Assembly (NCBI GenBank): GCA_947178125.1
Contig: CAMWXB010000006.1
Location: 35,638-99,637, forward strand
Source of the DNA: an uncultured Lachnospiraceae bacterium
GTDB taxonomy: Bacteria > Bacillota > Clostridia > Lachnospirales > Lachnospiraceae
DNA length: 64,000 nucleotides
Direction of reading: 5' to 3'
Shown here: positions 1 through 8,999 of the stretch, one piece after another
Numbering within the stretch: position 1 is the first letter of the stretch
Layout: every line of letters starts with the position of its first letter
The notes under the pieces: generated by a model
Seen by the model: only the letters and a program-made list of their open reading frames with translations
The model's database searches: none
Told to the model about the DNA's origin: nothing
Position numbers and translations under genes: made by a program

Positions 1-513
1 ATGCTCTTTTGGCAGCGCTTTCATCAATTCTTTTTCCACCTGAACAGGGTTATTCCCGGCGGCCCAGCCGATTCTCCTGGAAATGCGGAATACATGGGTA
101 TCCACAGTTACACCGGGTATCCCGTAGGCATCTGCGAGAAAAAGGGTCGCCGTTTTACGTCCCACGCCGGGAAGTTCTACCAGCTTTTCGATTGTCGTTG
201 GGACTTTTTTCTCATATTCGGTCAGGAGTTTTTCACAGCATTTCTTGATGTTTCTGGCTTTCACTTTGTATAGGCCGATACTTTTGATCGCGTCCTCTAT
301 TTCTTCTACCGGGGCCTGAACGATGGATTCCATATCCGGGAATTTTTTCCACAGGCCGGGCAGCGCTTCGTCCACCTGCTTGTCGGTGCTCTGTGCGCTC
401 AGCATGATCGCAGTCAGGAGCTGCCAGTCCGCCGTATGGACAAAACCTTCTTTCGTTACGCCGTATTCTTTATCCAGTGTGTCTAAAATTTTTCTGGTTT
501 TTTCTTTGGTCAT
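1..513 (-). CDS. nth: Endonuclease III (DNA glycosylase/AP lyase), 3'-truncated by window edge
   Basis: Base-excision repair enzyme that removes oxidised pyrimidines and nicks the abasic site. The reverse strand reads as an uninterrupted 171-codon frame from ATG at 513 to base 1. The helix-hairpin-helix stretch LPGVGRKTA places the catalytic lysine at residue 120, and VDTHVFR places the catalytic aspartate at 138, the same numbers as in E. coli Nth. The frame runs off the window just before the C-terminal region that carries the 4Fe-4S cluster, so about 40 residues are missing here by position, not by mutation. It lies 63 bases downstream of the fic gene on the same strand and could be cotranscribed with it. 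A weak AAGGA precedes the start. Confidence 0.95.
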   Translation of the reverse strand, partial: MTKEKTRKILDTLDKEYGVTKEGFVHTADWQLLTAIMLSAQSTDKQVDEALPGLWKKFPDMESIVQAPVEEIEDAIKSIGLYKVKARNIKKCCEKLLTEYEKKVPTTIEKLVELPGVGRKTATLFLADAYGIPGVTVDTHVFRISRRIGWAAGNNPVQVEKELMKALPKEH

Positions 514-576
514 TTCGTTTCCGTTCCTTTTTCAGATTGTGCAGCGCCGGCCGCCGGATTTATGTGATACTGGCTG

Positions 577-1488
577 TTAAGCCTGTATGTCGAACATAGC
601 CATCAGTTTTTGGAATGTGTCCTGTCCGTCAAGGCAGGTATCCGTCAGGTAGCCTTTTTCGTGTTCCCATTCGGAAAGACCGCGATAATAGAACATTTTT
701 TTAGTGTCTTCAATGATGAATGGGACAATAGCATAGCGCAGGCATTCTTTGAGGGCAATCAGTCTGCCGACTCTGCCGTTACCGTCCTGGAACGGATGAA
801 TGTGCTCAAACTCATAGTGGAAACGAATAATATCGTTTATTGTGACAATGTCATGAGACTCATATTCGGAAAGTAACGCTTTCATACGAACCGGGACTTC
901 TTTTGGCTTTGCGGTTTCCAGGCCGCCGACCATGTTGGCTCTCTTCTTGTAATCTCCGACGGCAAACCATGCAAGAGTCGCATCTTTGGTACTCTGTTTC
1001 AAAATGCGGTGCAGTTCCTTGATGATGTCTTCAGTGAGCGGCTCTTCCGCCATATCGATGACATAGTCGATTGCACGGAAATGGTTGACCGTCTCGATGA
1101 TATCATCGACCGGAATTCCTTCACAGATATCCACGGTGTTTGTTTCAAAGATCAGCCTCGTCTGGTCTTCGCTGAGTCTGCTTCCTTCGATGTGGTTGGA
1201 ATTATAAGTCATACGCACCTGAAGCTCGTGGTAAAGACCGCCCGGCATACGGATGCTTTTCTCGTCGCGGAGCATCTGGAGCAGTGCATTGTCGGAAATC
1301 GTCTGACAGAGTTCATTGGCAGCGCAGTCAAGAAACGTGGCAATTTTAGCAAGCACATGGTCTGCAATCTTTTCGCCGCGTCCGATTTTGGCAACGGTTC
1401 GGGAAGAGATACCAAGCTCTGTGGTGAGGGCTGTTTTTGTCAGATTTTTGTCGTTCAGTTTTTGTAAGAGTCCTGAATATGAAATCAT
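577..1488 (-). CDS. Fic-domain protein with N-terminal HTH
   Basis: Probable AMP-transferase (Fic/DOC family). Residues about 4-60 form an XRE-like helix-turn-helix; residues 97-102 (SNHIEG) match the inhibitory helix motif (S/T)xxxE(G/N); residues 231-242 (HPFQDGNGRVGR) are a complete Fic active site with catalytic His231. The inhibitory motif before the Fic core marks a class II, self-inhibited enzyme. The frame is open upstream to 1707, but ATG at 1488 has a strong GGAGG 8 bases before it (1496-1500) and directly begins the HTH, so 303 residues is the better model. No separate small antitoxin is adjacent, consistent with built-in inhibition. Target protein unknown. The HTH suggests it also binds its own promoter (inference). 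Confidence 0.9.
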   Translation of the reverse strand: MISYSGLLQKLNDKNLTKTALTTELGISSRTVAKIGRGEKIADHVLAKIATFLDCAANELCQTISDNALLQMLRDEKSIRMPGGLYHELQVRMTYNSNHIEGSRLSEDQTRLIFETNTVDICEGIPVDDIIETVNHFRAIDYVIDMAEEPLTEDIIKELHRILKQSTKDATLAWFAVGDYKKRANMVGGLETAKPKEVPVRMKALLSEYESHDIVTINDIIRFHYEFEHIHPFQDGNGRVGRLIALKECLRYAIVPFIIEDTKKMFYYRGLSEWEHEKGYLTDTCLDGQDTFQKLMAMFDIQA

Positions 1489-1498
1489 GGAGATACCT

Positions 1499-1537
1499 CC
1501 TTTACTTATTATATCAGGGATGAACGAAAAGTAAAGG
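1499..1537 (-). promoter_or_regulatory. fic promoter inside a 7-bp inverted repeat
   Basis: On the minus strand a TATAAT -10 box (1513-1508) follows TTTACT (1535-1530) with a 16-base spacer. Both boxes lie between inverted arms CCTTTAC (1499-1505) and GTAAAGG (1531-1537). The arms would suit a dimeric HTH repressor, possibly the Fic protein itself. Confidence 0.5.
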
Positions 1538-1657
1538 TATAGTCTCATGACTTTGTTCGAGTGTTTTATCTTTATGAGGCAGAAAATTACGTTAATCTGT
1601 GGTACAATATTTTTGTAGTGATTTTCCATTTCCGCGCCCTGAAAACGGAGACCCCCC

Positions 1658-2998
1658 ATGTACATAAAATTAATACAGCCCAAAATGATAAAGCGTCCTA
1701 TGGACACCGACCTGAAACTTCATATGGCGCCCCCGCTGGGCCTGTTAACAATCGTGAATCTGCTCAGGGAAGAGCATACGGTTTCCCTGGAAAACGAAAA
1801 CATACAAAGCATCGATTACACGGATATGCCTGATCTCGTTGGGATATCCGTTACCGTCGATACTCTGCCGGGGGCTATGAGAATTGCGGAGAAATTTCGT
1901 GACAAAGGCATTCCGGTTGTGGCGGGAGGAATCCATATAACGACCGCGCACGACACCATTCCGAAGGATGCTTTTGACGTTCTGTGTATCGGGGCGGCGG
2001 AAGGGACCTGGCCCGATATTGTAAAAGATTTTGAACGGGGAACTTTAAAAACAGTCTATAAATGCCATAAAGATTTTCATGGGAAAGATATTGTAGCTCC
2101 GGTATATGATTTTCTGACGAAAGATCAATATTTATACTGTAATGTGATCCATACGAGCAGGGGATGTCCGTTTCGATGCGATTTCTGTTATAACAGCGCC
2201 GCCGGGAGAATGTATGTGAACCGCGATATGGAAGACGTTTTACAGGATATCAAAGCAGTCCGGTCAAAGCATATTATGTTCATCGACGACAATTTTGCCG
2301 GAAATCCGGCATGGCTCAGGGCGTTTTTAAACAGACTCATACCGTTAAATATCAAGTGGAACGCGGCGGTTTCTTTAAATGCTTTATGCGATGCCGATTT
2401 GCTCGACCTCATGAAACGCAGTGGATGTCAGGGGCTGTTTGTCGGTTTTGAAAGTATACAGGCGGATTCGATTCATAATGTCCACAAAATACAAAATAAT
2501 ATAGAAGTATATGGGAAAGCGGTCAAAATGGCGCATGACAGGGGGATTATGATTAATGCCAGCTTTGTTTTTGGGCTGGATGGCGATACGCCGGAAACAT
2601 TCAGGGCAACGCTCGATTGGATCGTAAAAAACAGGATTGAAACGGTCACATCCCATATCTTAACGCCATATCCCGGTACGGAATTGTATAACAGGTTAAA
2701 AAAAGAAGACCGGATTATATCGGATGATTTATCCAGATATAATACGGCGCATGTGGTATTTCGCCCGGCGCAGATGTCAGAACAGGAACTGTATGACGGA
2801 TATCTGTGGATTTATAAGCAGATATACAGCCTGAAAAATATTTTAAAGAGAATGCCCGAGGATAAAAGCCAGCGGACTGCGTATCTTCTGTTCAATCTTT
2901 TATACCGCAAATATGGAAGATTTACTGATATGGTATGTAAAATGATTACCTATAAAAATGTCGGTATCATTGCGGAGAGGCTGTCGCGGTATTTGTGA
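1658..2998 (+). CDS. Radical SAM protein with N-terminal B12-binding-like domain
   Basis: A 446-residue protein of the B12-binding radical SAM class. Residues about 20-130 look like the Rossmann-type cobalamin-binding region (GLLTIVNLLREEH, then VVAGGIH and DVLCIGAAEGTW), without the DxHxxG motif needed for base-off binding. CxxxCxxC at Cys170, Cys174 and Cys177 (RGCPFRCDFC) binds the 4Fe-4S cluster, followed by FVGFES and a Ser/Asn-rich SAM-binding core. The C-terminal ~100 residues are helical and family-specific. Such proteins methylate, cyclise or rearrange lipids, cofactors or natural products; the substrate cannot be read here. It is divergent from fic and has no biosynthetic neighbours. 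GGAG lies before the ATG with a C-rich spacer. Confidence 0.88.
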   Translation: MYIKLIQPKMIKRPMDTDLKLHMAPPLGLLTIVNLLREEHTVSLENENIQSIDYTDMPDLVGISVTVDTLPGAMRIAEKFRDKGIPVVAGGIHITTAHDTIPKDAFDVLCIGAAEGTWPDIVKDFERGTLKTVYKCHKDFHGKDIVAPVYDFLTKDQYLYCNVIHTSRGCPFRCDFCYNSAAGRMYVNRDMEDVLQDIKAVRSKHIMFIDDNFAGNPAWLRAFLNRLIPLNIKWNAAVSLNALCDADLLDLMKRSGCQGLFVGFESIQADSIHNVHKIQNNIEVYGKAVKMAHDRGIMINASFVFGLDGDTPETFRATLDWIVKNRIETVTSHILTPYPGTELYNRLKKEDRIISDDLSRYNTAHVVFRPAQMSEQELYDGYLWIYKQIYSLKNILKRMPEDKSQRTAYLLFNLLYRKYGRFTDMVCKMITYKNVGIIAERLSRYL

Positions 2999-3053
2999 TG
3001 CAAACTTTAATCCAGTGTGAAAGAAACCGGAGCACAGTCCGTTGCAATAAGTC

Positions 3054-3082
3054 TTTTCGAAAGCATAAAACTATGTTAGAAT
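3054..3082 (+). promoter_or_regulatory. Candidate promoter of S1-domain gene
   Basis: TG-extended -10 box TAGAAT at 3077-3082 with a weak TTTTCG -35 at 3054-3059 (17-base spacer), about 40 bases before the S1-domain gene. Confidence 0.4.
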
Positions 3083-3123
3083 AATAAACAGATTATCATA
3101 AAGAAGAGCAGAGGACAAGAACA

Positions 3124-4029
3124 ATGGAAGAAACAATGAAGGATTATGAAAAGGAACTTGAGGCATCTTTCCGCACGATCAACGAGGGCGACGTGCTGAA
3201 GGGCACTGTGATCGGTGTGAATGAGGAAGAGGTGACGTTGGACCTCAAATACTATACACAGGGCATTATCAAAGCGGCGGATATGAGCGATGACCCAGAT
3301 TTTTCCCTGATGGCGGATGTGCATGAAGGAGATGTGATCGAAGCATCCGTTGTAAAGATGGATGACGGTCAGGGCAATATCCTTTTGTCCAGAAAAGAAG
3401 CGAACTCCGTGCTCGCGTGGGATGTGCTTACAGGTTATATGGAAGAAAAGAAAACGGTCAGCGTAAAAGTGAGCGAGATCGTGAACGCAGGCGTTGTTGC
3501 GTATCTGGAAGGCATCAGGGGATTCATACCAGCGTCCCATCTCGATGTTTCCTACGTGGAGAATCTCGAAGCGTATAAAGGAAAAACACTGGATGTAAGA
3601 GTGATAACGGTTGACCGGGAAAAGGACAGGCTGGTGCTTTCGGCACGGGAAATTTTACGGGAAAAGGCAAAAGAGGAACACGACCATAAGGTGGCAATGA
3701 TCGTACCGGGAACGATTCTGGAAGGTACGGTGGAATCGTTACAGCCTTACGGCGCCTTTGTCGATTTAAAAGACGGGCTGAGCGGTCTTGTGCATATTTC
3801 GCAGATCAGCCAGCGGCGGATCAAGAAACCTTCGGAGGTCCTGAAAGTTGGCGATAAGGTCAAAGTCAAAGTATTGAATACCAATGACGGCAAGATTTCG
3901 CTGAGTATGAAAGCGGTGGAAGACCAGCAGACAGAAGAGATGGAGCATATCGATACGGCGCAGTACGGTTCCGGCGAGAGTGTGGGGACCAGCCTGGGCG
4001 ATCTGTTCGCGAAGCTGAATATCAAATAA
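3124..4029 (+). CDS. S1 RNA-binding domain protein (short RpsA-like)
   Basis: A 301-residue protein built of three S1/OB-fold repeats at about 20-85, 100-170 and 190-265. The third repeat is the most canonical (GTVESLQPYGAFVDL and GLVHISQIS, then GDKVKVKVL and ISLSMKA). Firmicutes commonly carry short S1 proteins, sometimes fused to IspH; this one is stand-alone, with no IspH part. Likely role: binding mRNA leaders and helping translation or RNA stability (family knowledge; not proven here). It is a single-gene unit with its own promoter and a strong terminator 15 bases after the stop. A second in-frame ATG at 3136 is possible, but the first is kept because GAGG lies nearby upstream. Confidence 0.9.
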   Translation: MEETMKDYEKELEASFRTINEGDVLKGTVIGVNEEEVTLDLKYYTQGIIKAADMSDDPDFSLMADVHEGDVIEASVVKMDDGQGNILLSRKEANSVLAWDVLTGYMEEKKTVSVKVSEIVNAGVVAYLEGIRGFIPASHLDVSYVENLEAYKGKTLDVRVITVDREKDRLVLSAREILREKAKEEHDHKVAMIVPGTILEGTVESLQPYGAFVDLKDGLSGLVHISQISQRRIKKPSEVLKVGDKVKVKVLNTNDGKISLSMKAVEDQQTEEMEHIDTAQYGSGESVGTSLGDLFAKLNIK

Positions 4030-4043
4030 TTCGAAATGAGCGG

Positions 4044-4086
4044 AAAGGCTTATCTGTCGTAGAGAACGGCAGATAGGCCTTTTGTG
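4044..4086 (+). terminator. Intrinsic terminator after S1-domain gene
   Basis: A 17-bp stem (4044-4060 with 4066-4082, two G-U pairs) with loop AGAGA is followed by a short T run. Confidence 0.85.
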
Positions 4087-4095
4087 ATGTTATGC

Positions 4096-4124
4096 TTGTG
4101 AGGTTGTTCACTTCATGATAGAAT
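4096..4124 (+). promoter_or_regulatory. Sigma-A promoter of GH95 gene
   Basis: TTGTGA (4096-4101), 17-base spacer, TG-extended TAGAAT (4119-4124). The sequence from just before the -10 box through the start region is nearly identical to the promoter at 12515-12543. Confidence 0.7.
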
Positions 4125-4190
4125 GGACGTCATAACAGGGAGCTGGGGTTTTTGAGGACAGCTTACGAAAAGAAAGCGGAGGAACAGGAT

Positions 4191-6410
4191 ATGGGGATGT
4201 TATGGTTTGATGGACCATCGGAAGGCTGGGACAGGGCGCTGCCGATTGGAAATGGGCGGCTTGGCGCGATGATATATGGGGGAGTTAAAAAAGAAACATT
4301 GTGTCTGAATCAGGACAGTGTATGGTATGGAGGCTTTATTGACCGTATTAATCCGGATGCCTGTTCGAATCTTGAAAGGGTACGCGGGATGATTCGGGGC
4401 GGGAGGATTCCGGAAGCAGAAAAGCTGTTGAAATATGCTTTTTCAGGAACACCACAAAGCGAGCGCCCTTATCAGCCGCTTGCTTTTGCGGAACTTACCT
4501 ATTATGGAATGGATGGAGAGGCTGCGGACTACAGGCGGGAATTGCGTTTATGTGATGGAATAGTAACGGAAGAATTTGAATTACCCCATCAGAAAATACA
4601 GAAAGAATATTTGGCCTCTTTTCCGCATGGAATCATAGCAGTTCATCTGTGGGCAGAAGAAGGCACAATTTCGCTGGATGTTCTGCTGCAAAGAAAAAGA
4701 TTCTATGATCATGCAGGAAAATTAGATGACCGTACCATCTATATAGACGGAATGCTGGGCGAGGGGGGAGTGTCTTTTCTTGCTGCACTGCGTGCTCAGA
4801 CGGATTCAGGAACGGTACGGATAATTGGTGAGCATCTGCTTGTCGAAGATGCGAAGGAACTTACGCTTTATATCAGTGGGGAGACTTCTTTTTATGAAAA
4901 AGACTGGGTAGCGGCAGCAAAAGAGAAGCTTGACCGAGCCTGTGAAGATGGATTTGAAGTTGTTAAGAAGCAGCATATCGGGGACTACAGGGAAATTTAT
5001 GAGAGAGTTGCATTTGATATGGGAGAAGCGGGAGAGGATATTCCGATTGACAAGCGGATAGAAATTGGGAAGGAAAAAGGTTTTGACGGAGCTTTCGGGG
5101 CGCTGTATTTCCAATACGGAAGGTATCTTCTGATTTCTTCCAGCCGCCCTGGAAGTCTGCCGGCCAATCTGCAGGGTATCTGGAATGAAGAGATGCTTCC
5201 TTCATGGGATTCCAAGTTCACGATTAATATTAATACGGAAATGAATTATTGGCCTGCGGAGAGTTGTAGTTTGACGGAATGCCATCTGCCGCTGTTCGAT
5301 CATTTGCTTCGGATGTGGGAGAATGGGAAAAGAACAGCGGAGCGGATGTATGGATGCAGAGGTTTTGTAGCACATCATAACACGGATTTGTGGGGAGACT
5401 GTGCGCCTCAGGATATTTATATTCCGGCTACTTACTGGGTAATGGGCGGTGCATGGCTTTGTACGCATATTTGGACGCACTATTTATATACACGGGATAT
5501 AAGTTTTTTGCAGAAGATGTATCCTGTCTTGAAGGATGCCGTTCTCTTTTTTCATGATTATCTGATAGAGGTGGATGGAAAGCTTTTCACATGCCCGTCC
5601 GTATCTCCTGAAAATACCTATATTATGCCGGATGGCGTTCAGGGACATATCTGCATGGGAGCGGCTATGGATGTGCAGATATTAACGGATTTAGTGGATG
5701 GGTATCTTAAGGCTTCCAAAGTGCTTGGGATTCGGGACGAGACTGTAGACCGGTCTGAGGATATTTTGAAAAAACTGCCGGAAATGAAAATCGGAAAGCA
5801 TGGTCAGATTATGGAATGGCAGGAAGATTATGAGGAAGCGGAACCCGGGCATCGCCATATTTCCCAGTTATATGCGCTTTATCCGTCTCACCAGATTTCT
5901 GTCGATAAGACTCCTGTACTTGCAAAAGCTGCCAAAGCGACGCTAAAGCGCAGACTACATTACGGCGGTGGACATACAGGCTGGAGCTGCGCCTGGATAG
6001 TTGGACTTTATGCGAGATTATGGGAAAGTGAAGAGGCGGTTTCAATGTTAGATAAATTGTGGAGCCAGTCTACTTTTCCGAATTTGATGGATACCCATCC
6101 CCGCCGCGGCGGATATGTGTTTCAGATAGACGGCAATCTGGGAGCGGTTGCTGCAATTACCGAAATGCTGGTACAGAGCGATGAGAATAGAACGCAATTG
6201 CTTCCGGCATTACCGAGTCGATGGAATAGAGGGAAAATATCGGGTCTTACGTTGTGCGGCGGTGCAAGGCTCCATATGGAGTGGGAGAACGGAAAGCTGA
6301 CGGACTGCCGCATCTGGTCGGAAAGGCCGATGGAACTGACTGTTATATATGGCGAAGAGGAAAGGGTGGTCAGTCTGCAGACCGGTAAGACCACAAATCT
6401 GAAATTTTAA
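4191..6410 (+). CDS. GH95 glycoside hydrolase (alpha-L-fucosidase/alpha-L-galactosidase family)
   Basis: An inverting glycosidase of family GH95, removing terminal alpha-1,2-L-fucose or alpha-L-galactose from glycans. Landmarks: LPIGNGRLGAMIYGG at 17-31 and NQDSVWYGG at 40-48 of the N-terminal beta domain; TININTEMNYWP at 344-355, where Asn346 and Asn348 correspond to the catalytic asparagines of the Bifidobacterium AfcA enzyme; VSPEN at 470-474, with Glu473 the likely general acid; and FQIDGNLG near the C-terminus. There is no signal peptide, so it acts in the cytoplasm on imported sugars. ATG at 4191 is chosen over an upstream TTG (4152) because GGAGG stands 8 bases before it; length is then 739 residues, normal for the family. 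Fucose versus galactose specificity is not settled. Confidence 0.92.
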   Translation: MGMLWFDGPSEGWDRALPIGNGRLGAMIYGGVKKETLCLNQDSVWYGGFIDRINPDACSNLERVRGMIRGGRIPEAEKLLKYAFSGTPQSERPYQPLAFAELTYYGMDGEAADYRRELRLCDGIVTEEFELPHQKIQKEYLASFPHGIIAVHLWAEEGTISLDVLLQRKRFYDHAGKLDDRTIYIDGMLGEGGVSFLAALRAQTDSGTVRIIGEHLLVEDAKELTLYISGETSFYEKDWVAAAKEKLDRACEDGFEVVKKQHIGDYREIYERVAFDMGEAGEDIPIDKRIEIGKEKGFDGAFGALYFQYGRYLLISSSRPGSLPANLQGIWNEEMLPSWDSKFTININTEMNYWPAESCSLTECHLPLFDHLLRMWENGKRTAERMYGCRGFVAHHNTDLWGDCAPQDIYIPATYWVMGGAWLCTHIWTHYLYTRDISFLQKMYPVLKDAVLFFHDYLIEVDGKLFTCPSVSPENTYIMPDGVQGHICMGAAMDVQILTDLVDGYLKASKVLGIRDETVDRSEDILKKLPEMKIGKHGQIMEWQEDYEEAEPGHRHISQLYALYPSHQISVDKTPVLAKAAKATLKRRLHYGGGHTGWSCAWIVGLYARLWESEEAVSMLDKLWSQSTFPNLMDTHPRRGGYVFQIDGNLGAVAAITEMLVQSDENRTQLLPALPSRWNRGKISGLTLCGGARLHMEWENGKLTDCRIWSERPMELTVIYGEEERVVSLQTGKTTNLKF

Positions 6411-6421
6411 TGTAAATGAGG

Positions 6422-6466
6422 AAGGATACTATTTTTTAGATTATCTAAAATATAGTGTCCTTTTTT
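6422..6466 (+). terminator. Intrinsic terminator after GH95 gene
   Basis: A long AT-rich stem (6422-6440 with 6444-6462, one mismatch and one G-U) followed by a run of six T. Confidence 0.85.
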
Positions 6467-6533
6467 ATAAAACTGAAAAAAGCCAGTGCCCTTTTCAAAA
6501 TCTGCGGACCTCCCGATTTTACAGAAATTTTAA

Positions 6534-6539
6534 TATAAT
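6534..6539 (+). promoter_or_regulatory. -10 box of the sugar ABC operon; no consensus -35
   Basis: A perfect TATAAT at 6534-6539 lies 61 bases before the binding-protein ATG, but the -35 position holds TCCCGA. Such a promoter usually needs an activator; the YesN-like regulator encoded at 11608-12387 is the obvious candidate. Confidence 0.45.
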
Positions 6540-6599
6540 AATATCATAAAAAATTCCCGAAAGAACGAAAATAGGAATGGGAAAGAATGGAGGAAAAAT

Positions 6600-8006
6600 A
6601 TGAAAAAGAAACGGATTTCAGCTTTATTTCTTGCTGCTGTCATGGCGTTTTCAATAGCAGGATGTGGAAATTCAGATTCTGCGGAAAGTCAGACTGCGGA
6701 CCAACCGGATAATACGGAGGCAGAAGAACCTGTAGCAAAACCAGAAGAGAATGCGCCAACAGAAACGGCGGATGGAGAGACAACGGATACGGAACATGAG
6801 CCAGTGACCCTGCGTTTTATGTGGTGGGGAGGCGATGAGCGGGCAACAGCTACGCTGAATGCAATTGATGAATTTGAGAGTCGCTATCCATGGATAACCG
6901 TTGAAGCCGAATATGGGAGCAGTGACGGATATCAGGAAAAACTGACCACGCAGCTTGTTTCGGGAACGGCGGCAGATATTATCCAGATGGGGCCCGGTTG
7001 GATGCCGGGATATGTGGAGTCCAATTCCGATTATTTTGCGGATTTTAGGGAGTATGGCGATATCATTGATTTAAGTGGTTTTGAAGCATCTTTCCTTGAA
7101 AATAATGGCGGCTTTAATGGTCATCAGTACGGGCTTCCCACAGGAATCTCCGGACAGGCGTTTCTTTATAATTCCGCGCTTGCGGAAAGCATCGGACTTG
7201 ATTTTACGGAACAGTACACATGGGAGGATTTGTTCGAGATGGGTAAGAAGGTAAAAGAGTATGATGATTCCATGTATCTTCTGACCATGGGGGCAGCTGA
7301 ACTGAATACGATGATTGTAAGACCTTATCTGACACAGCTGACCGGGAAAACGGTTCTGGTAAATGATACAAGGTCACTTGGTTTTGAAGAGGAAGATTTT
7401 GTAGAGGTATTGACCTATATTAAGGATATGTATGATAACGGAGTAATTGCACCTATTTCCAGTGTTATTTCTTATGGCGCGGATCTGATTACGGATCCCG
7501 GCTGGATCAATCAGAAATACGTTTCCATTTTCAGCTATTCTTCCACGGTGGAAACGGCGGAAGCGGCGTGTCCGGACGGAAGTTTCGGCATTGGGAAACT
7601 GCCTGTGCTCAGCGGGGCAAAGGATGATGGCTGGTATGGCAACTGTCCTCAGTATATGTGTGTATACGGACAGTCTGAACATATTGAGGAAGCAATGTTG
7701 TTCCTTGATTTCTTTTATAATGACAAAACGGCAGCAGAACTGCTGACCAATGTCCGCTCCGTGCCGCCTACCAGTGTTGGACAGAGCACTTGTGAAGAAC
7801 TGGGGCTTTTACAGGGCGTTGCGAAGGATAGTGTAGATATGATTCAGACATATAGCGGAACCAATGACCTCGGGTTGACAACGGAGGAAGAAGTAACGGC
7901 TATTCTGGAAGATGCAGCAGTGCAAGTCGCATACGGTCAGGACACACCGCAAAATGTAGCCCAAAATACGATGGCGCTTCTGGAAGCTTATCTTTCCGGA
8001 AAATAA
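6600..8006 (+). CDS. CUT1 sugar ABC transporter substrate-binding lipoprotein
   Basis: Extracellular solute-binding protein, family 1. The signal peptide ends in the lipobox SIAGC with the lipidated cysteine at residue 22, followed by an acidic Glu/Thr/Ala-rich linker (about 25-65) and the binding fold starting LRFMWWGGDERA. It captures an oligosaccharide at the cell surface for the two permeases encoded just downstream. GGAGG precedes the ATG by a short A-rich spacer. Position after GH95 suggests a fucosylated or galactosylated oligosaccharide, but GH95 has its own promoter and terminator, so this is inference from proximity. The operon has no ATPase gene. Confidence 0.93.
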   Translation: MKKKRISALFLAAVMAFSIAGCGNSDSAESQTADQPDNTEAEEPVAKPEENAPTETADGETTDTEHEPVTLRFMWWGGDERATATLNAIDEFESRYPWITVEAEYGSSDGYQEKLTTQLVSGTAADIIQMGPGWMPGYVESNSDYFADFREYGDIIDLSGFEASFLENNGGFNGHQYGLPTGISGQAFLYNSALAESIGLDFTEQYTWEDLFEMGKKVKEYDDSMYLLTMGAAELNTMIVRPYLTQLTGKTVLVNDTRSLGFEEEDFVEVLTYIKDMYDNGVIAPISSVISYGADLITDPGWINQKYVSIFSYSSTVETAEAACPDGSFGIGKLPVLSGAKDDGWYGNCPQYMCVYGQSEHIEEAMLFLDFFYNDKTAAELLTNVRSVPPTSVGQSTCEELGLLQGVAKDSVDMIQTYSGTNDLGLTTEEEVTAILEDAAVQVAYGQDTPQNVAQNTMALLEAYLSGK

Positions 8007-8020
8007 TGAAGTTTATCCGG

Positions 8021-8058
8021 CAAAGGTATCCTGAAGATACAGGATACCTTTGTTCTTT
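8021..8058 (+). terminator. Intercistronic hairpin between binding protein and permease genes
   Basis: A perfect 13-bp stem (8021-8033 with 8040-8052, loop AAGATA) followed by TTCTTT. It sits inside the operon, so it probably acts as a partial terminator or 3' mRNA stabiliser that keeps the lipoprotein in excess over the permeases. Confidence 0.7.
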
Positions 8059-8076
8059 AAGAAAGCAGGTGTTGGT

Positions 8077-8970
8077 TTGAAAAAAAGATTAAAACGAAAA
8101 CAATATATCGGACTGGTATTTATTATGCCCTGGCTGATCGGTTTTATTGTTTTACAGCTATATCCATTTGTTACATCCTTTTACTATTCTCTGACGGATT
8201 ATAATATTATGGCGAGTCCCCGATTTATCGGAATTCAGAATTATATTAAATTATTCACTGCGGACAGGGAATTCTGGAATTCTTTAAAGGTAACAGTCAT
8301 TTATACGATTTTTACTGTTCCGGGAAAACTGATCGTTGCATTGTTGGTCGCTCTTGTCATGAATAAAAATTTGAAAGGCATCAATCTGATCAGAACGATT
8401 TATTATCTGCCGTCACTCTTTGGCGGAAGTATAGCAGTGGCTATTCTGTGGAAACTGATGTTTCAGGATCAGGGGATCATCAATTCGCTGCTTGCCGTGT
8501 TACATATCCCAACTGTTCAGTGGCTTGGCAGCACAAGGATGGCGCTTCCTACAATTATTCTGCTTAATTTCTGGCAGTTTGGTTCTGCTTTCGTTATGTT
8601 TTTGGCCGCGCTCAAAAATGTTCCTATGGATTTGTATGAGGCAGCAGATATTGATGGAGCAGGCGGAATTGTAAAATTTTTCAAGATTACTTTGCCGCAG
8701 ATTTCCTCTATTATTTTCTTTAATGTAATCATGCAGACGATCACGGCACTGCAGAGTTTTGCCGGTCCTATGGTCATTACAAACGGCGGGCCGCTCAAAT
8801 CGACTTATGTGTTGGGACTGAAATTGTACACGGAAGCCTTTTCCTATTATAAGATGGGCTATGCGTGTGCGGTTTCATGGGTAATATTCATTATGATCAC
8901 AATTGTCACCTCCATATTGTTCCGGTTTTCCTCTATGGTAGTATATTATGAGGATGGGGGAGAGTTTTAA
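8077..8970 (+). CDS. Sugar ABC transporter permease (MalF/UgpA type)
   Basis: First inner-membrane subunit of the CUT1 importer, about 297 residues with six predicted membrane segments, the first at about residues 10-32 (YIGLVFIMPWLIGFIVL). The cytoplasmic EAA loop reads EAADIDGAGGIVKFFKI, the ATPase docking site. No ATG is available at the front of the frame: TTG at 8077 has AGGTG five bases upstream, while another TTG at 8050 lies inside the hairpin stem and is less likely. It pairs with the next gene. The ATPase must come from elsewhere (inferred MsmX-type). Confidence 0.9.
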   Translation: MKKRLKRKQYIGLVFIMPWLIGFIVLQLYPFVTSFYYSLTDYNIMASPRFIGIQNYIKLFTADREFWNSLKVTVIYTIFTVPGKLIVALLVALVMNKNLKGINLIRTIYYLPSLFGGSIAVAILWKLMFQDQGIINSLLAVLHIPTVQWLGSTRMALPTIILLNFWQFGSAFVMFLAALKNVPMDLYEAADIDGAGGIVKFFKITLPQISSIIFFNVIMQTITALQSFAGPMVITNGGPLKSTYVLGLKLYTEAFSYYKMGYACAVSWVIFIMITIVTSILFRFSSMVVYYEDGGEF

Positions 8971-8999
8971 TATTTTTTGAGAAAGAAATGAGGCCAAAT

